The notes under the pieces are model-generated. The model worked only from the letters and a program-made list of their open reading frames with translations, was not told the origin of the DNA and did no database searches. A stretch of 64,000 nucleotides of DNA, from positions 32,037 to 96,036 of the forward strand of contig JAMKCH010072295.1 of NCBI GenBank assembly GCA_023653785.1. Direction: 5' to 3'. This DNA comes from Ophioderma brevispina. Taxonomy: Eukaryota > Echinodermata > Ophiuroidea > Amphilepidida > Ophiodermatidae. The position numbers and the translations under genes are program-made. Positions 34,412 through 43,200 of this stretch are shown piece after piece (position 1 is the stretch's first letter; the number at the start of each line of letters is the position of its first letter).

Positions 34412-35262
34412 TTTTGGCCTTAAAAATCGCAACAGAAACAATTTTCTAAATCATACTTCTAAATTGTCACAGAATAATGTGTCAAAAATTTAGAAAAATC
34501 AACAATGGGGAACATGTAAAAAATAGGGGGTAAATTTTGTACAGGGGTCAAAAGTAAAAGAGGTCTAATTGTTTTGAAACCTACGCCAACTTATTCATCT
34601 GGTCCTGAGGATTAAAAGAAGGTATAGTTTGCCATATCTACGGTCATTTTTTTCAGGATTATAGGCTCATAACGGTTCAAGGTCATCCTGGGGTAATCCT
34701 TTCAAAGTGCTCCGATTTTGACGAAACTAGTCTCAAATTGTTTGTATGGTCATATCCTATAACAGAAAAGGCATATTTTCTCTGCATTTGACATTTTAGT
34801 ATGTAAATTAGATGGTAAAGTGTTAATGACCCCATAGGATATGTGGACCATTGTTAAATTTTGACCTCTAATTACATGACCAAATGGTGAAATGTGTGCA
34901 GCTATTATATTCTCTGATCCTTGGGGACTATATGAAGAATTTGGGACCATTTTGAAAAGAATCGGAGCATTCTGAAAATGTTACCCTAAGATGGCTTCGA
35001 AACTTCATTGCCCTATAGCTATTGAACTATAACTCACAGATAGGGCAAACTATACCTTTTTTAATCCTTAGGACATGGCCAAAATGTTGGTATAGATTTC
35101 AGTAGAATTACACCTAGTTTATATTTTCCCCTGTACAAACATCGCCCCCTGCAAATACATGTTCTCCGCTACTTCTAGACTTTTGATATGTTATTCTCTA
35201 ATCATTTCTAAGTCAAAAACAACACCAAAATCGTTTCTGTTGCAATTATTTTGAGGTCACAC
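34412..35262. mobile_element. R1 foldback element, 850 bp, nearly all arm
   Basis: Left arm (about 34,412-34,760) and right arm (about 34,915-35,262) are inverted copies. GCAACAGAAACAATTTT near 34,429 pairs with the stretch ending near 35,247. AACATGT with GGGGG pairs with its partner near 35,150. GGTATAGTTTGCC at about 34,620 pairs with GGCAAACTATACC at about 35,045. TGCTCCGATT at about 34,708 pairs with AATCGGAGCA at about 34,959. The loop is only about 150 bp. Divergence between arms is roughly a fifth to a quarter by eye. No coding region. Fragments of the same sequence lie at 1-515, 19,076-19,390, 42,240-42,420 and 51,425-51,600. Confidence 0.85.
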
Positions 35263-35457
35263 CATTATTTTATTTAATTTTCTTGTACTACTCGGATAAC
35301 ACGATGTTTTGAATATACTATAAGAAAATGATTCCAGAGTTAATAAAAAGTTGAAGTTTTGCATAAATCCATCTGTATAGATTCTAGATCTAAGTTACAT
35401 CACGTAAAGATTTAGATTAAAAAGGTAACATTATTATACACCATAAATTATACTTAC

Positions 35458-35752
35458 CCATTGAAAATGCTTTCCTCTCCTTTGAGTCGTTTGGCCAATA
35501 GTTTCGACTGTAATTGTCCTGTTCTATTGGATTGGGTATAGTTTGTAATTGAACTACAGGGCAAACCATTGGCTGGTTTGTCACATATCATTTGCAAATT
35601 ACCAAGTGCTCCAGGATTAGAGAATTCGCACTTATTTTCCCGGTGATCATACGGTGCAGCAATTGTACAAACTTCCGATGAAATTTGCTCTCCAAGTTGA
35701 ATATCCTTCCCAGTAGAGGCGAAGTCACCCAAATTCATTAGCAAGTCCACAG
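35458..35752 (-). other. Candidate coding exon with strong splice donor
   Basis: On the minus strand an open frame of about 97 codons ends exactly at AATGG|GTAAGT (donor at 35,457-35,452), so the frame's stop lies within the intron consensus. The composition is protein-like, with four Cys (SEVCTIAA, ENKCEFSN, QMICDKP, GLPCSSI) and two N-glycosylation motifs (NYT, NRT), suggesting an extracellular segment. The 5' boundary is unclear. An in-frame stop lies just upstream, so the exon would begin at a weak AG near 35,753 or contain the start (ATGAATTTG at about 35,738). No homologue recognised and no partner exon found. Confidence 0.3.
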
Positions 35753-35759
35753 CTTAGCT

Positions 35760-36500
35760 TGAATGCACCAAAGTTATGTTTATTTCTGCTGTTCCTTGCC
35801 ATGGTGCAAGGAAAACACGCTATATGTGCCATTGCTCTAGTCATTATTCGTCCTACGGTGCTAAATTAAAAGGTGAACAGTTCGCACATTTTGTTTTTTC
35901 ACACGTCTGAAAAGAGTACGCAGTAAAAAAATCACCGCCACGTGGCAATCTGTTAAGTTTGTCTTTTGCGGTGATAACCACATTACGCGATTATTGTGAC
36001 TATTTTGACAATTTTTAAACGTAAGACGTACCGGCAGAAGTTACTCCTCTAGATCTGAATTCCGCTGAATATTTTCTGTGCTTTGCGATGTTCGATTATG
36101 TCCTTGGTTTTTCCAAACCATCCTTAGCGTTTGCATGGGGGGATTTTCTTAGTGATGACATCCACTCTTAACTTGGGCTAGTTAAAACAATAATCCATCA
36201 AAACAAAAATATGGTATTTGGAAATAGAACAAAATGAATTAATTTACATGCCTTCGTAAATGTGATTCTGACACTTACAACTTGTTTTGGAAAGATACTT
36301 AATTGAAATGTATAGTGGGTATTTGCCCGAGTTAAAGGTATTTGTTTTCCCAAGATATATGTTGTATAGTTTAAATTCAAGGTAATTAACAACTTCAGAA
36401 CTTCATTGAGCACAAAATCCTACGATGAGAAGTCTGTCGGTCAATTTTGATATTGCGAATATCAAAATGTTTTTTTTTAAAGAAATAGCTTATGAGATTC
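35760..36500. other. Unassigned DNA
   Basis: No coding signal or repeat except a short palindrome GATATTGCGAATATC at about 36,449. Confidence 0.45.
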
Positions 36501-36501
36501 T

Positions 36502-36627
36502 AACGAAACGAAACACCTCAGTGCACCCATTGATTACACGCTCATTCCTTATCATCCATTTTATACTATGAACAGAATAAAGCGTGTAATACCATGGGTG
36601 CACTGAGCCGTTTCGTTTCGTTTCGTT
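36502..36627. mobile_element. 126-bp foldback with AACGAAACGAAAC ends
   Basis: The left arm (36,502-36,541) reads AACGAAACGAAAC, then CTCAGTGCACCCAT, then ATTACACGCT. The right arm carries the same words inverted and ends in GTTTCGTTTCGTTTCGTT at 36,627. Paired length is about 40 bp with one extra ACGAA unit on the right. The loop is about 40 bp. No target duplication is seen. It lies 17 bp from the next MITE. Confidence 0.75.
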
Positions 36628-36644
36628 CGTCGATATAATAAGCC

Positions 36645-36902
36645 GCACTGACCTCTACAACAATGGATACGGGTCAGAAATCGCCGCTTTAACATCGGGA
36701 AGTTTTTTTGGACCCTCTACAATATGACGGGAACAATGCATACCCTTGTCCTACCAATAGAACATCTGTGTTGAATATGGTGCACCAGCCAGGTGTATGC
36801 CTTGTTTCCGCCATATTGTCGAGTCCAAACCAACTTCCTGTTGTTTCACTCGTCACCATTCACCTGGGCGGCAGCCCGCCGATCCATGTGTAGAGGTCCG
36901 TG
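36645..36902. mobile_element. hAT-like MITE, 258 bp, with 8-bp target duplication
   Basis: The element is flanked on both sides by AATAAGCC (36,637-36,644 and 36,903-36,910). Its ends read CACTGACCTCTACA (left) and, inverted, CACGGACCTCTACA (right). The arms continue inward for about 110 bp (for example GGAAGTTTTTTTGGAC pairs with GGAAGTTGGTTTGGAC inverted, and GCATACCCTTG with GCATACACCTGG inverted). An 8-bp duplication with ends beginning CA fits the hAT superfamily. Assignment rests on these two facts only. The 61-codon frame inside is not meaningful. Confidence 0.85.
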
Positions 36903-37153
36903 AATAAGCCTTCGTCCTGGTATTATTTCTATATCTATATATTTATAATTATATTTATAATATATATAGGGCATAGGAACTTCAGTCACAGTCATACAGA
37001 GTCCTCGGACCAGGGCGCTCATTTTCGTGATAGTTGTAATGATCTTAGTGTCCCCAAGAAAAAAAAAGAGTGCCTAGTCATATACATTAATTGGTTCCAG
37101 ATAGAGTATCACGCCATCATATCTTCCGCAATAGTCCGTATAGGTGGCAGCTA

Positions 37154-37343
37154 ATATCAGAGAATGAGTATCCATAGGACATCAGGTTCCAGTGAGTGAG
37201 TATCCTACAGACAGTATGTTACAAAGACCGATGGTCCCACGGAACACGGGTTATAGAGAGCGAGTGTCCGACGGACGGAACGTTATGGAGAGCGAGTGTC
37301 CGACGGACGGCACATTATAGAGAGCTGTCCGACGGAAAGCAGG
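37154..37343. repeat. 32-bp minisatellite, six units
   Basis: Units start at about 37,154, 37,185, 37,218, 37,250, 37,282 and 37,314. The consensus is GTTATAGAGAGCGAGTGTCC followed by GACGGACGGAAC. The fourth and fifth units are nearly identical, the outer ones diverged, which is the usual pattern for a tandem array growing from the centre. Confidence 0.85.
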
Positions 37344-37374
37344 TTTCAGAGACTACGCCCAGTCTCTGAAACCT
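37341..37374. repeat. Perfect 14-bp hairpin
   Basis: AGGTTTCAGAGACT (37,341-37,354) and AGTCTCTGAAACCT (37,361-37,374) are exact reverse complements around the loop ACGCCC. It sits at the end of the 32-bp minisatellite, and its left arm partly overlaps the last degenerate unit. Confidence 0.9.
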
Positions 37375-37530
37375 ATACTGTCCAACCGGACAATCTGATT
37401 ATTTACACCGGGACTCAACATGGGTTTCACGCGTCTTAGACGAAAAGTTTGTAAAAATATATAGATGCCAACATATATTTTAGCCACGTAACTTTTACTA
37501 TCCGGCCATTAGCTCGATATGCTTCAATAA

Positions 37531-37975
37531 TGAATAGACCATTTGCACGATTCCCATAATGCATCTCGTATTGTGCCCATTTCCACCCTGGAACTTGTAC
37601 CAGAGTTCATGTTTAAAAAAATGTTGTTCGTTCGCGTCGCCGAACAGTGCCTAAAATTACAATACAAAGTACCTTTCACGTGAAGTTAATCTTACAAAAA
37701 TGTAGATGAATATCAAAGGAACAAAAAACATTCGAGGCACTGGTGTTGAAATTCACGACAAAAAGTGATATTTTCGATCGTAACTGTGCCCTACTTGTCA
37801 CCTGCCGGACGATTACACAACTATAGTGCAACGTCACAGATGGGGTAAGTTTTCTGGTATTCTCTTTACGCTCTTAACCGTATGTTTTAGCCGACTTGAG
37901 GCTGGTACAAGTTCCCGGATGGAAATGGGCACAATACGAGATGCATTATGGGGATCGTGCAAATGGTTCCTTCAT
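37531..37975. mobile_element. MITE, about 440 bp, 65-bp terminal inverted repeats
   Basis: The left end (ATGAA-ACCATTTGCACGAT, then CCCATAATGCATCTCGTATT, then GTGCCCATTTCCA, to about 37,603) is matched in inverse at 37,901-37,975 with only a few differences over about 65 bp. The interior has no coding capacity. The flanks contain TA dinucleotides near both ends, but an unambiguous duplication could not be fixed. The high arm identity suggests a relatively young insertion compared with its neighbours. Confidence 0.85.
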
Positions 37976-38659
37976 ACACAATAAACAGCGCCAACACGAG
38001 TTCTCATGAGTTTAACGTCAAGAAACAGTATATAGAACGGCACAGGCGTAGGCGTAGGCGTACTGAATCTCCGCAACCTCCGTGATATACTTAGGCCAAC
38101 GTGTTCAGATGATAAAAATTTCTCCTAGGAAAGTCGGGGACAAGTCTGTGTATGTATATAGAAAGGAGGGTGTCCCAGAATGATCAGTACCCAAAAAATC
38201 TAGAATATATTAATTTTTTAAATAATAAAATGGATGATATGGGTTTTTTTGCTGCAATCATCAACTTAGGCATACTTTAAAATTTCAAAAGTATTTTAGA
38301 TCATAAAAATCGGGCTATCCAAAGTGTAGAAACAGTCCAAAGTATCAGAGGTGGTGATTTCGTCCTTACGACAAAGTGCTAAAATAGTGTATATAACTTG
38401 TTAAAAGGAAACAAACAAATATTTAGTTCTCTCTTGCTTTTCAACTATTTTGTTCCCTCTTCTTAGCAACTGTAAAGCTGTAAGTTTAACTCAATATTGA
38501 TTATCCATGCATACAAAGGGTTGGTCAGGCTTTGTTACACATGAAACAAATGCTTATCTTGGATTTGGAGGGAGTTTTGAATAGCTAATGATGTTGCACT
38601 GTTAGGCTATTGCAGGCAAATTCAATGATTACATTGGTAGAGATTGAGGACCTAACAAA

Positions 38660-39328
38660 ATGGCTCGCCACTTTACTGTGCAGCAGAGGTCTTTCATTGC
38701 AAAAAGCTACTGGGAGACCAAAAGTTACTTAGAAGTTAAGAGACGATTTGGTTCATCCTCTATGTAAGACCTCATGAAATTAGCCTAGCATGAAATCTTC
38801 TATAAGAGGAGCAAAGGATTACAAGGATTGTACAGCTTTATTCCGTAAAAGAGTCTTTACTCTAGTCTGACTCATGAATATCTTACACCAAGGTAAGACC
38901 GACGATTTGCTGCGAGATTCCCTAGAGAGCGCCGAGTCCCTTCTAAATGTGCCATTGTCTACAATGTGAGAAAGTTTGATCGCCATGGTATGGTCAGAAA
39001 CCGTCACTCTGAAGGTTGTGGTACCAGAAAAACCGCCAGAACAAGAGCAAACATCGCTGCAATTGAGCGAACCCTGAGACACAATCCACAAGTCAGTGCT
39101 CGTCGTAACCCTGTCAATGTTACCAAGTCGTCTTTTAATAAATTACTTTTACTCCGATGTTTGTGCCAAGGTATTGTTTTTCTTGTCTGCCTGCAGATAA
39201 TCATTTTTTTCACTTTGCCAAAAGTACGAAATCACCATGTCTGCAAAATTGGTACGTATCATCGGTTTGCAAAGCCCGACTTTCAAGATCTAAAATTCTT
39301 CTTCAAGCTGAAATTATGCCAAATCTAA
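38660..39328 (+). pseudogene. Mariner-type transposase, N-terminal half, interrupted
   Basis: ATG at 38,660 opens MARHFTVQQRSFIAKSYWET and continues to KRRF, the start of the first helix-turn-helix. The nested element at 38,750-38,900 then brings a stop at 38,765. After the insert the same frame resumes with RFPRERRVPSK, KFDRHGMVRNRH, and TARTRANIAAIERTLRHNPQ followed by VSARRNPVN and SSFNKLL, matching the order of the paired HTH/linker region in IS630/Tc1/mariner transposases. Beyond about 39,145 no catalytic DD(E/D) block is found and the frame ends at 39,328 in unrelated hydrophobic residues. The gene is a defective remnant; the family call is from motif order. Confidence 0.8.
38750..38900. 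mobile_element. 151-bp hAT-like MITE nested in the transposase gene
   Basis: GACGATTT occurs immediately before (38,742-38,749) and after (38,901-38,908) the segment. The ends are imperfect inverted repeats: GGTTCATCCT with TGTAAGAC and TCATGA on the left, and inverted GGTCTTACCT with TGTAAGAT and TCATGA on the right. Deleting the segment with one duplication copy makes the transposase frame continuous from KRRF into RFP. The 8-bp duplication suggests hAT. The ends differ from those of the hAT-like MITE at 36,645. Confidence 0.85.
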
Positions 39329-39427
39329 TTTAAATACCAGATAACCCAATATCATTTGTTTTCATGGCAAAAAGAAAAAACAATAATTTCTGATATTTTT
39401 GGGTACTAATCATTCTGGGACACCCTG

Positions 39428-41425
39428 TACAGTCACCTTCTGTGACGGAATAACATTTTGATTCAAAGTTTATGCAATAATTGATTGGTAGCTATTGGCT
39501 TCAAGATTAATTTATTTTGAGTTACTTTGTGGAAGCACATTCCACCTTTGTAGCGTATAGAAATGAGTTTGACTCACACTTCACATTGAAAATTAACGTT
39601 ATATCTCCTCATTGTGGATAGAATCGTTTCCGAAGCACACATAAATTTGAATCATTCGGGAATTCATCTTTTTTTTAGCTGCGGAAGCATTAATTGTGTT
39701 TAAGTGCGATATAATTATTATTCTGTCCATTCGTAATATCAGGCGGCATGGGACACTTCCGAGACACTCTGTATTGTTTATGTATTTGCATCAATTCATT
39801 GTCCAAACCGTGAAAATAGTAAACAAAAAATATTTATCTTTTTTATGTGCATGTACATAAACACGTCACTTCATTTAAAATGTGATTGATGATTTGCAAA
39901 CTCCATATACTTGTGTACGAAAATACAACTGAGTATTTCTGAACACTCGATCCCTTATGGGCATTTTTTTCGATTGACTTAAGTGGGTTTTAGTATATCC
40001 GACGACATTAGCGGTTATAGGGGTAGGGTTTAGGGTTAGCGTTAAGACCTAACCTTAACCCGAATAAGCCTAATTAAAATCCCTAAAGTCGATCAGAAAT
40101 TATTATAAAAATGACATCCTGTGCGACTTACCTGCATTATATTCTGTGCGGTATGCGTATATATAGTTGAAATTACTGTTAATACAATAAGCGTCATTAT
40201 TAGTGCTAGCATCAGTAAGGTTAAGATCCTACGCTTTCGGTTTGTAATGAGTAACATTGTATTGGTTAAATCTATTTTACGGCGAAGAATGGGGACAATA
40301 TAACACAACGGTATTCATGACCTAATGGCGTCCTTTTCTGGATATTGTCACATCACATGTAGTACGATCTACGGGCATATACCACTGACATAGCAAGCAA
40401 ACACATACATTTGATAATATATGAACATTATCATCATTATCAGTTAGGCGATATGTTAAGGTTAACTTGATGAACCTTCCGTCCTAGAGCAGAGGTCAGG
40501 AGTTCTCTGTTTTTGTCGTCTGCTATTCCGAGTTTTCAAATTGGTTTTCAACTTGCTTGATCAATGTTAAACAGTCCTAAAAAATAAGCCCCTCTGACAA
40601 ATGTGCATTTTTTCTGGACAAGTTATTAGGTTCCTTAACCTGTTGTTTTCTCATACTTTTAAGCATTCCATCATTACCCAGATACTAAAAAAGACTTCAT
40701 ATCAAAATATGCATTGAGAAGGCGGCATCGTCTCAGGACAGAGTGTGTTTGTATAGGTGAGACATTTCAATCTGCGTAATAAAGCCCACCTCTCCACGGA
40801 AACAGCCCTTCTCCTGGATGTACATTATACTCTTCAATCTTTAGGTAATAATAATAATAAGCTGATCTTTTGTATTCCGCCTTTGAAACCATTGACCAAG
40901 ACATTTGGATTGACTCGAAACTGGCGTCGGTATCACTGACATTACAATAGCTTTTTTGTAAGTTTGACTCAAATATTTCCGGTGCCTCTGAGCATGCTCT
41001 TCATGCTCATGCTCTTCATGCTCTTGTTAAACTTTCACGTTGTGTATCTAACTTAAACCCCTAGATGTCTCAAAATATGTTGCAGATGAACCAAGATCAA
41101 GCTGAATTTATTGTTCGTGGAGCAATTTGGTTAAGAACTGAATTAACATCACCAGGACCCGAACCTTCGGACTTCTGTCCCTAGTTAGAGTAGCCCTAAC
41201 CAGACAACAGAATTGAGCGAACATCAGGACCATGGCTTCTAGGGTCACTGGTCTTGATCCTGTCCCAGGAACAGCAGTACTTGCTTGAATGTTGCTAGTG
41301 TTTACATATAGCTAACAGGTGTATATTTCCTAGCGGGCTATAGTGTGTCTTTTGCACCAGTGACAGTAGCCATGGTCCCCGCTATTATAGTCCGGTAGGT
41401 CAGACAATATGTATAAATGAATAAA
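39428..41425. other. Unassigned DNA with minor repeats
   Basis: No gene found. At 40,020-40,065 the words GGTAGGGTTTAGGGTTAG and, inverted, ACCTAACCTTAACCC form a short imperfect hairpin of telomere-like words. At about 40,990-41,028 CATGCTCTTCATGCT is repeated in tandem. Overlapping 60-71-codon frames at 40,093-40,308 on both strands are chance. Confidence 0.5.
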
Positions 41426-41429
41426 TGCA

Positions 41430-41642
41430 AATAAAATAAATGCAAGTATTTTATACAATTAAGCGCTTTTTTAACGGCGCAAAGTATGACTACCCCTAAC
41501 AGCTCCCATTCACACCTGGGTGAACTGAGACAAGAGAGATAAAGTGTCTTGCCAAGGACGCAATACGTTGGCCACGGCGGGGCTCAAACCCACAACCTAA
41601 TGATCATGTGTCCTGCGATTTTCCACTGGACCACATGTGCTC
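41430..41642 (-). mobile_element. tRNA-derived SINE, copy 1
   Basis: On the minus strand the 5' end carries an A-box-like TGGTCCAGTGG (near 41,632) and, about 50 bp on, a B-box-like GGGTTTGAGCC (near 41,585): the split RNA polymerase III promoter of a tRNA-derived head. The body includes the reverse of AAGTGTCTTGCCAAGGACGCA and of TAACGGCGCAAAGTATGACT. The 3' end near 41,430-41,480 has the AAGCGCTTAATT region and a T-rich CTTGCATTTATT tail. Pol III boxes with this body are characteristic of a SINE rather than a tRNA gene. Confidence 0.75.
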
Positions 41643-41960
41643 TCTAAAATAAATGCAAGTATTTATATAGCGCTTTAGTCTCAAAGCGCTTTTTACATTT
41701 ATTCCGCTGTCACTAGGATATATCACATTTCACATATTGAAAATTATATTGAAAACAGCCAATTATAACGGCGCACAGTATGACTCCCCATTTACACCTC
41801 CCCATTACACAGCTCAAGGTGCGGCATGGTGGACACGGCATCTCTCCAGCCTCCAACAGGCCTGCCACAATGCAATGGTATTGTGAATGGCTGGGAGTAC
41901 CGAGTCTCGCATCTTTTGTTATTCCATTCCCGTATCGAAAGTAATGTGTCATCCTTCCTC
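41643..41960 (-). mobile_element. SINE copy 2, same family, head missing
   Basis: It follows copy 1 directly. Shared words are AATAAATGCAAGTATTTATA, TATAGCGCTTTAGTCTCAAA followed by GCGCTTTTTACATTTATTC, and then AACGGCGCACAGTATGACTC (about 41,770). The tRNA-like head is not recognisable. A 79-codon minus frame overlaps it and is not a gene. Two copies head to tail suggest insertion of one into or next to the other. Confidence 0.7.
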
Positions 41961-42239
41961 TCCTTGCTTAACTTTAAAACACATAGTAAAAATTATATAC
42001 TTTGAAAAGCCCTTTCTCACTTTTCGTTTCTCTCACTTTGGGCGCGTTCGTTTCTCTCACTTACACCATAGAGGACTGTCAAATCGTGTACAACACATTT
42101 TGCAATGGGAATTAATTTGGCCATGAAGACGAGGTTAGAACGAGTTGAGGTTTATTCCGTATTGAAATGCGTGGTACACGAGTTGGCACTCCACAACTCT
42201 CCTTTGGACGCCTATGGGTTGTATACAGATTTTGAATCA

Positions 42240-42420
42240 GTGGTCAGCAACTCGTCATTTGGTCATATGTCAACGGCTAAGGTCTGTGAACTCAATTCTA
42301 GTTTCAAATTGGTTTCAAATTGTTCGTATGGTCATACTTCAACAGAAAATATACATTTACCTGTGGGCCTATCAATATTTCCCTAATAATTAGACACCCC
42401 CGGATGACCTTGAACCACTG
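42240..42420. repeat. R1 fragment, left part
   Basis: The words CTAGTTTCAAATTG-GTATGGTCATA-CAACAGAAAA (about 42,298-42,350) match the R1 foldback left arm (about 34,727-34,767). ACACCCCCGGATGACCTTGAACCA (about 42,392) matches R1 in inverse elsewhere. It abuts R4. Confidence 0.55.
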
Positions 42421-42421
42421 T

Positions 42422-42700
42422 AAAGGGGCATTTCGTATACACAGCCTCGTCCCCCGACTTACCTTTAAGAGGATGAGATTTTTATACCGTTTGCACGAGT
42501 ATAGTAGGCCTAAGTGTGCCTATAATCATATGCGCGAATTCGGTCTACTCTGGAAGAAATTCGCAATTTTGTATTTTCTGTCCGTAAACAGGCAGAAATT
42601 ACAACCGAGTGGCCTATGGGGCACTGCTATACAAATATTTTCTCATAACATCAAAACGCACGGTCACAATCAACTGAAATTTTAGAAATGACTTTTTCTT
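42422..42700 (+). repeat. Dispersed repeat R4, copy 1, inserted within R1
   Basis: It starts with AAAGGGGCATTTCGT and carries GAGATTTTTATA, CTACTCTGGAAGAAATTCG and GTAAACAGGCAGAAATTACA. It ends in TCTCATAACATCAAA-AATCAA-TGAAATTT. Copies lie at 55,901-56,070 and 56,780-57,020. R1 sequence lies on both sides (42,240-42,420 and 42,745-42,830), so R4 landed in R1. The 121-codon plus frame covering it is not conserved in other copies. Confidence 0.65.
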
Positions 42701-42734
42701 GAGGATATCTATTGAACCATAAACAAAAATTTAG

Positions 42735-42905
42735 GCGCCAGGATCATGAAGCCTTCTGCGTTAAATGTAATTGTCCTAGATATAGCAAACTTGCATATTT
42801 TAACCCATAGGCTGGGTTCACATAGAAGTAGGCCTATACGGTATACGGTGTACGGTATTCGCTATTCAGTGTTCGCTATACGCTATACGGGCATGGCGAG
42901 TCGCA
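42735..42905. repeat. R1 remainder followed by TATACGGTATACGG simple array
   Basis: The words TAAATGTAATTGTCCTAGATATA (about 42,759) correspond to R1 copy 1 (about 241-265). After 42,830 the sequence TATACGG-TATACGG-TGTACGG-TATTCGCTATTC is a degenerate 7-8-bp array. Confidence 0.5.
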
Positions 42906-43035
42906 TAAGGTAGCACGTGCGTCCTATTCGTTCTTTTGGCGCCGATGAAATGGATACTTCAAGACAAGAAATCCTATTGTTTGTAGCTTACCTTATTCAA
43001 CCAAAGCACACAATAAAGGGGAAATTCAGAACACC

Positions 43036-43200
43036 TGGGGTCCGTTCCCGAAACTATGATCGTAAATTTCATCTTACGCATGGCTTAAGATTTTGGTTAC
43101 GACCACGGTAGTAGCGTTCCTGAACAGTGTACTTAAGATGGTCGTAAGTGCATGTCTACCGGTAAACCTACGACAATCTTACGTTAACATAAACTAAGCC
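43036..43200 (+). repeat. Dispersed repeat R5, copy 1
   Basis: It begins CTGGGGTCCGTTCCCGAAACT and contains CTTAAGATGGTCGTAAGTGCA. The inverse of the end at 49,692 reads CTGGTGTCCGTTCCCGAAAG and its interior has GTTCCCGAAACGTAGTATGC and ACTTAAGAT. The two fragments share ends and internal words in opposite orientation, suggesting a MITE family whose other ends are lost. Confidence 0.5.

Larger units (their letters stand above)
38167..39427 (+). mobile_element. IS630/Tc1/mariner-type transposon, internally degraded
   Basis: Both ends carry AGGGTGTCCCAGAATGAT followed by AGTACCCAAAAA (left from 38,167; right inverted, ending 39,427). TA follows the right end. Total 1,261 bp, or about 1.1 kb without the nested insert, somewhat short of a typical full mariner-type element. 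The plus-strand transposase keeps its N-terminal DNA-binding half and lacks the catalytic half. A 151-bp element with its own 8-bp duplication sits inside the gene. Confidence 0.85.

Noticed and set aside
37154..37343. Regular 32-bp repeats, CRISPR-like at first sight
   Set aside because: Units abut without unique spacers and the setting is eukaryotic; it is a minisatellite.
40020..40065. Interstitial telomere repeat
   Set aside because: Only two or three imperfect TTAGGG words and their inverse; too short to call.
41560..41642. A functional tRNA gene on the minus strand
   Set aside because: Same reasoning; box spacing fits but the cloverleaf does not, and SINE sequence follows.
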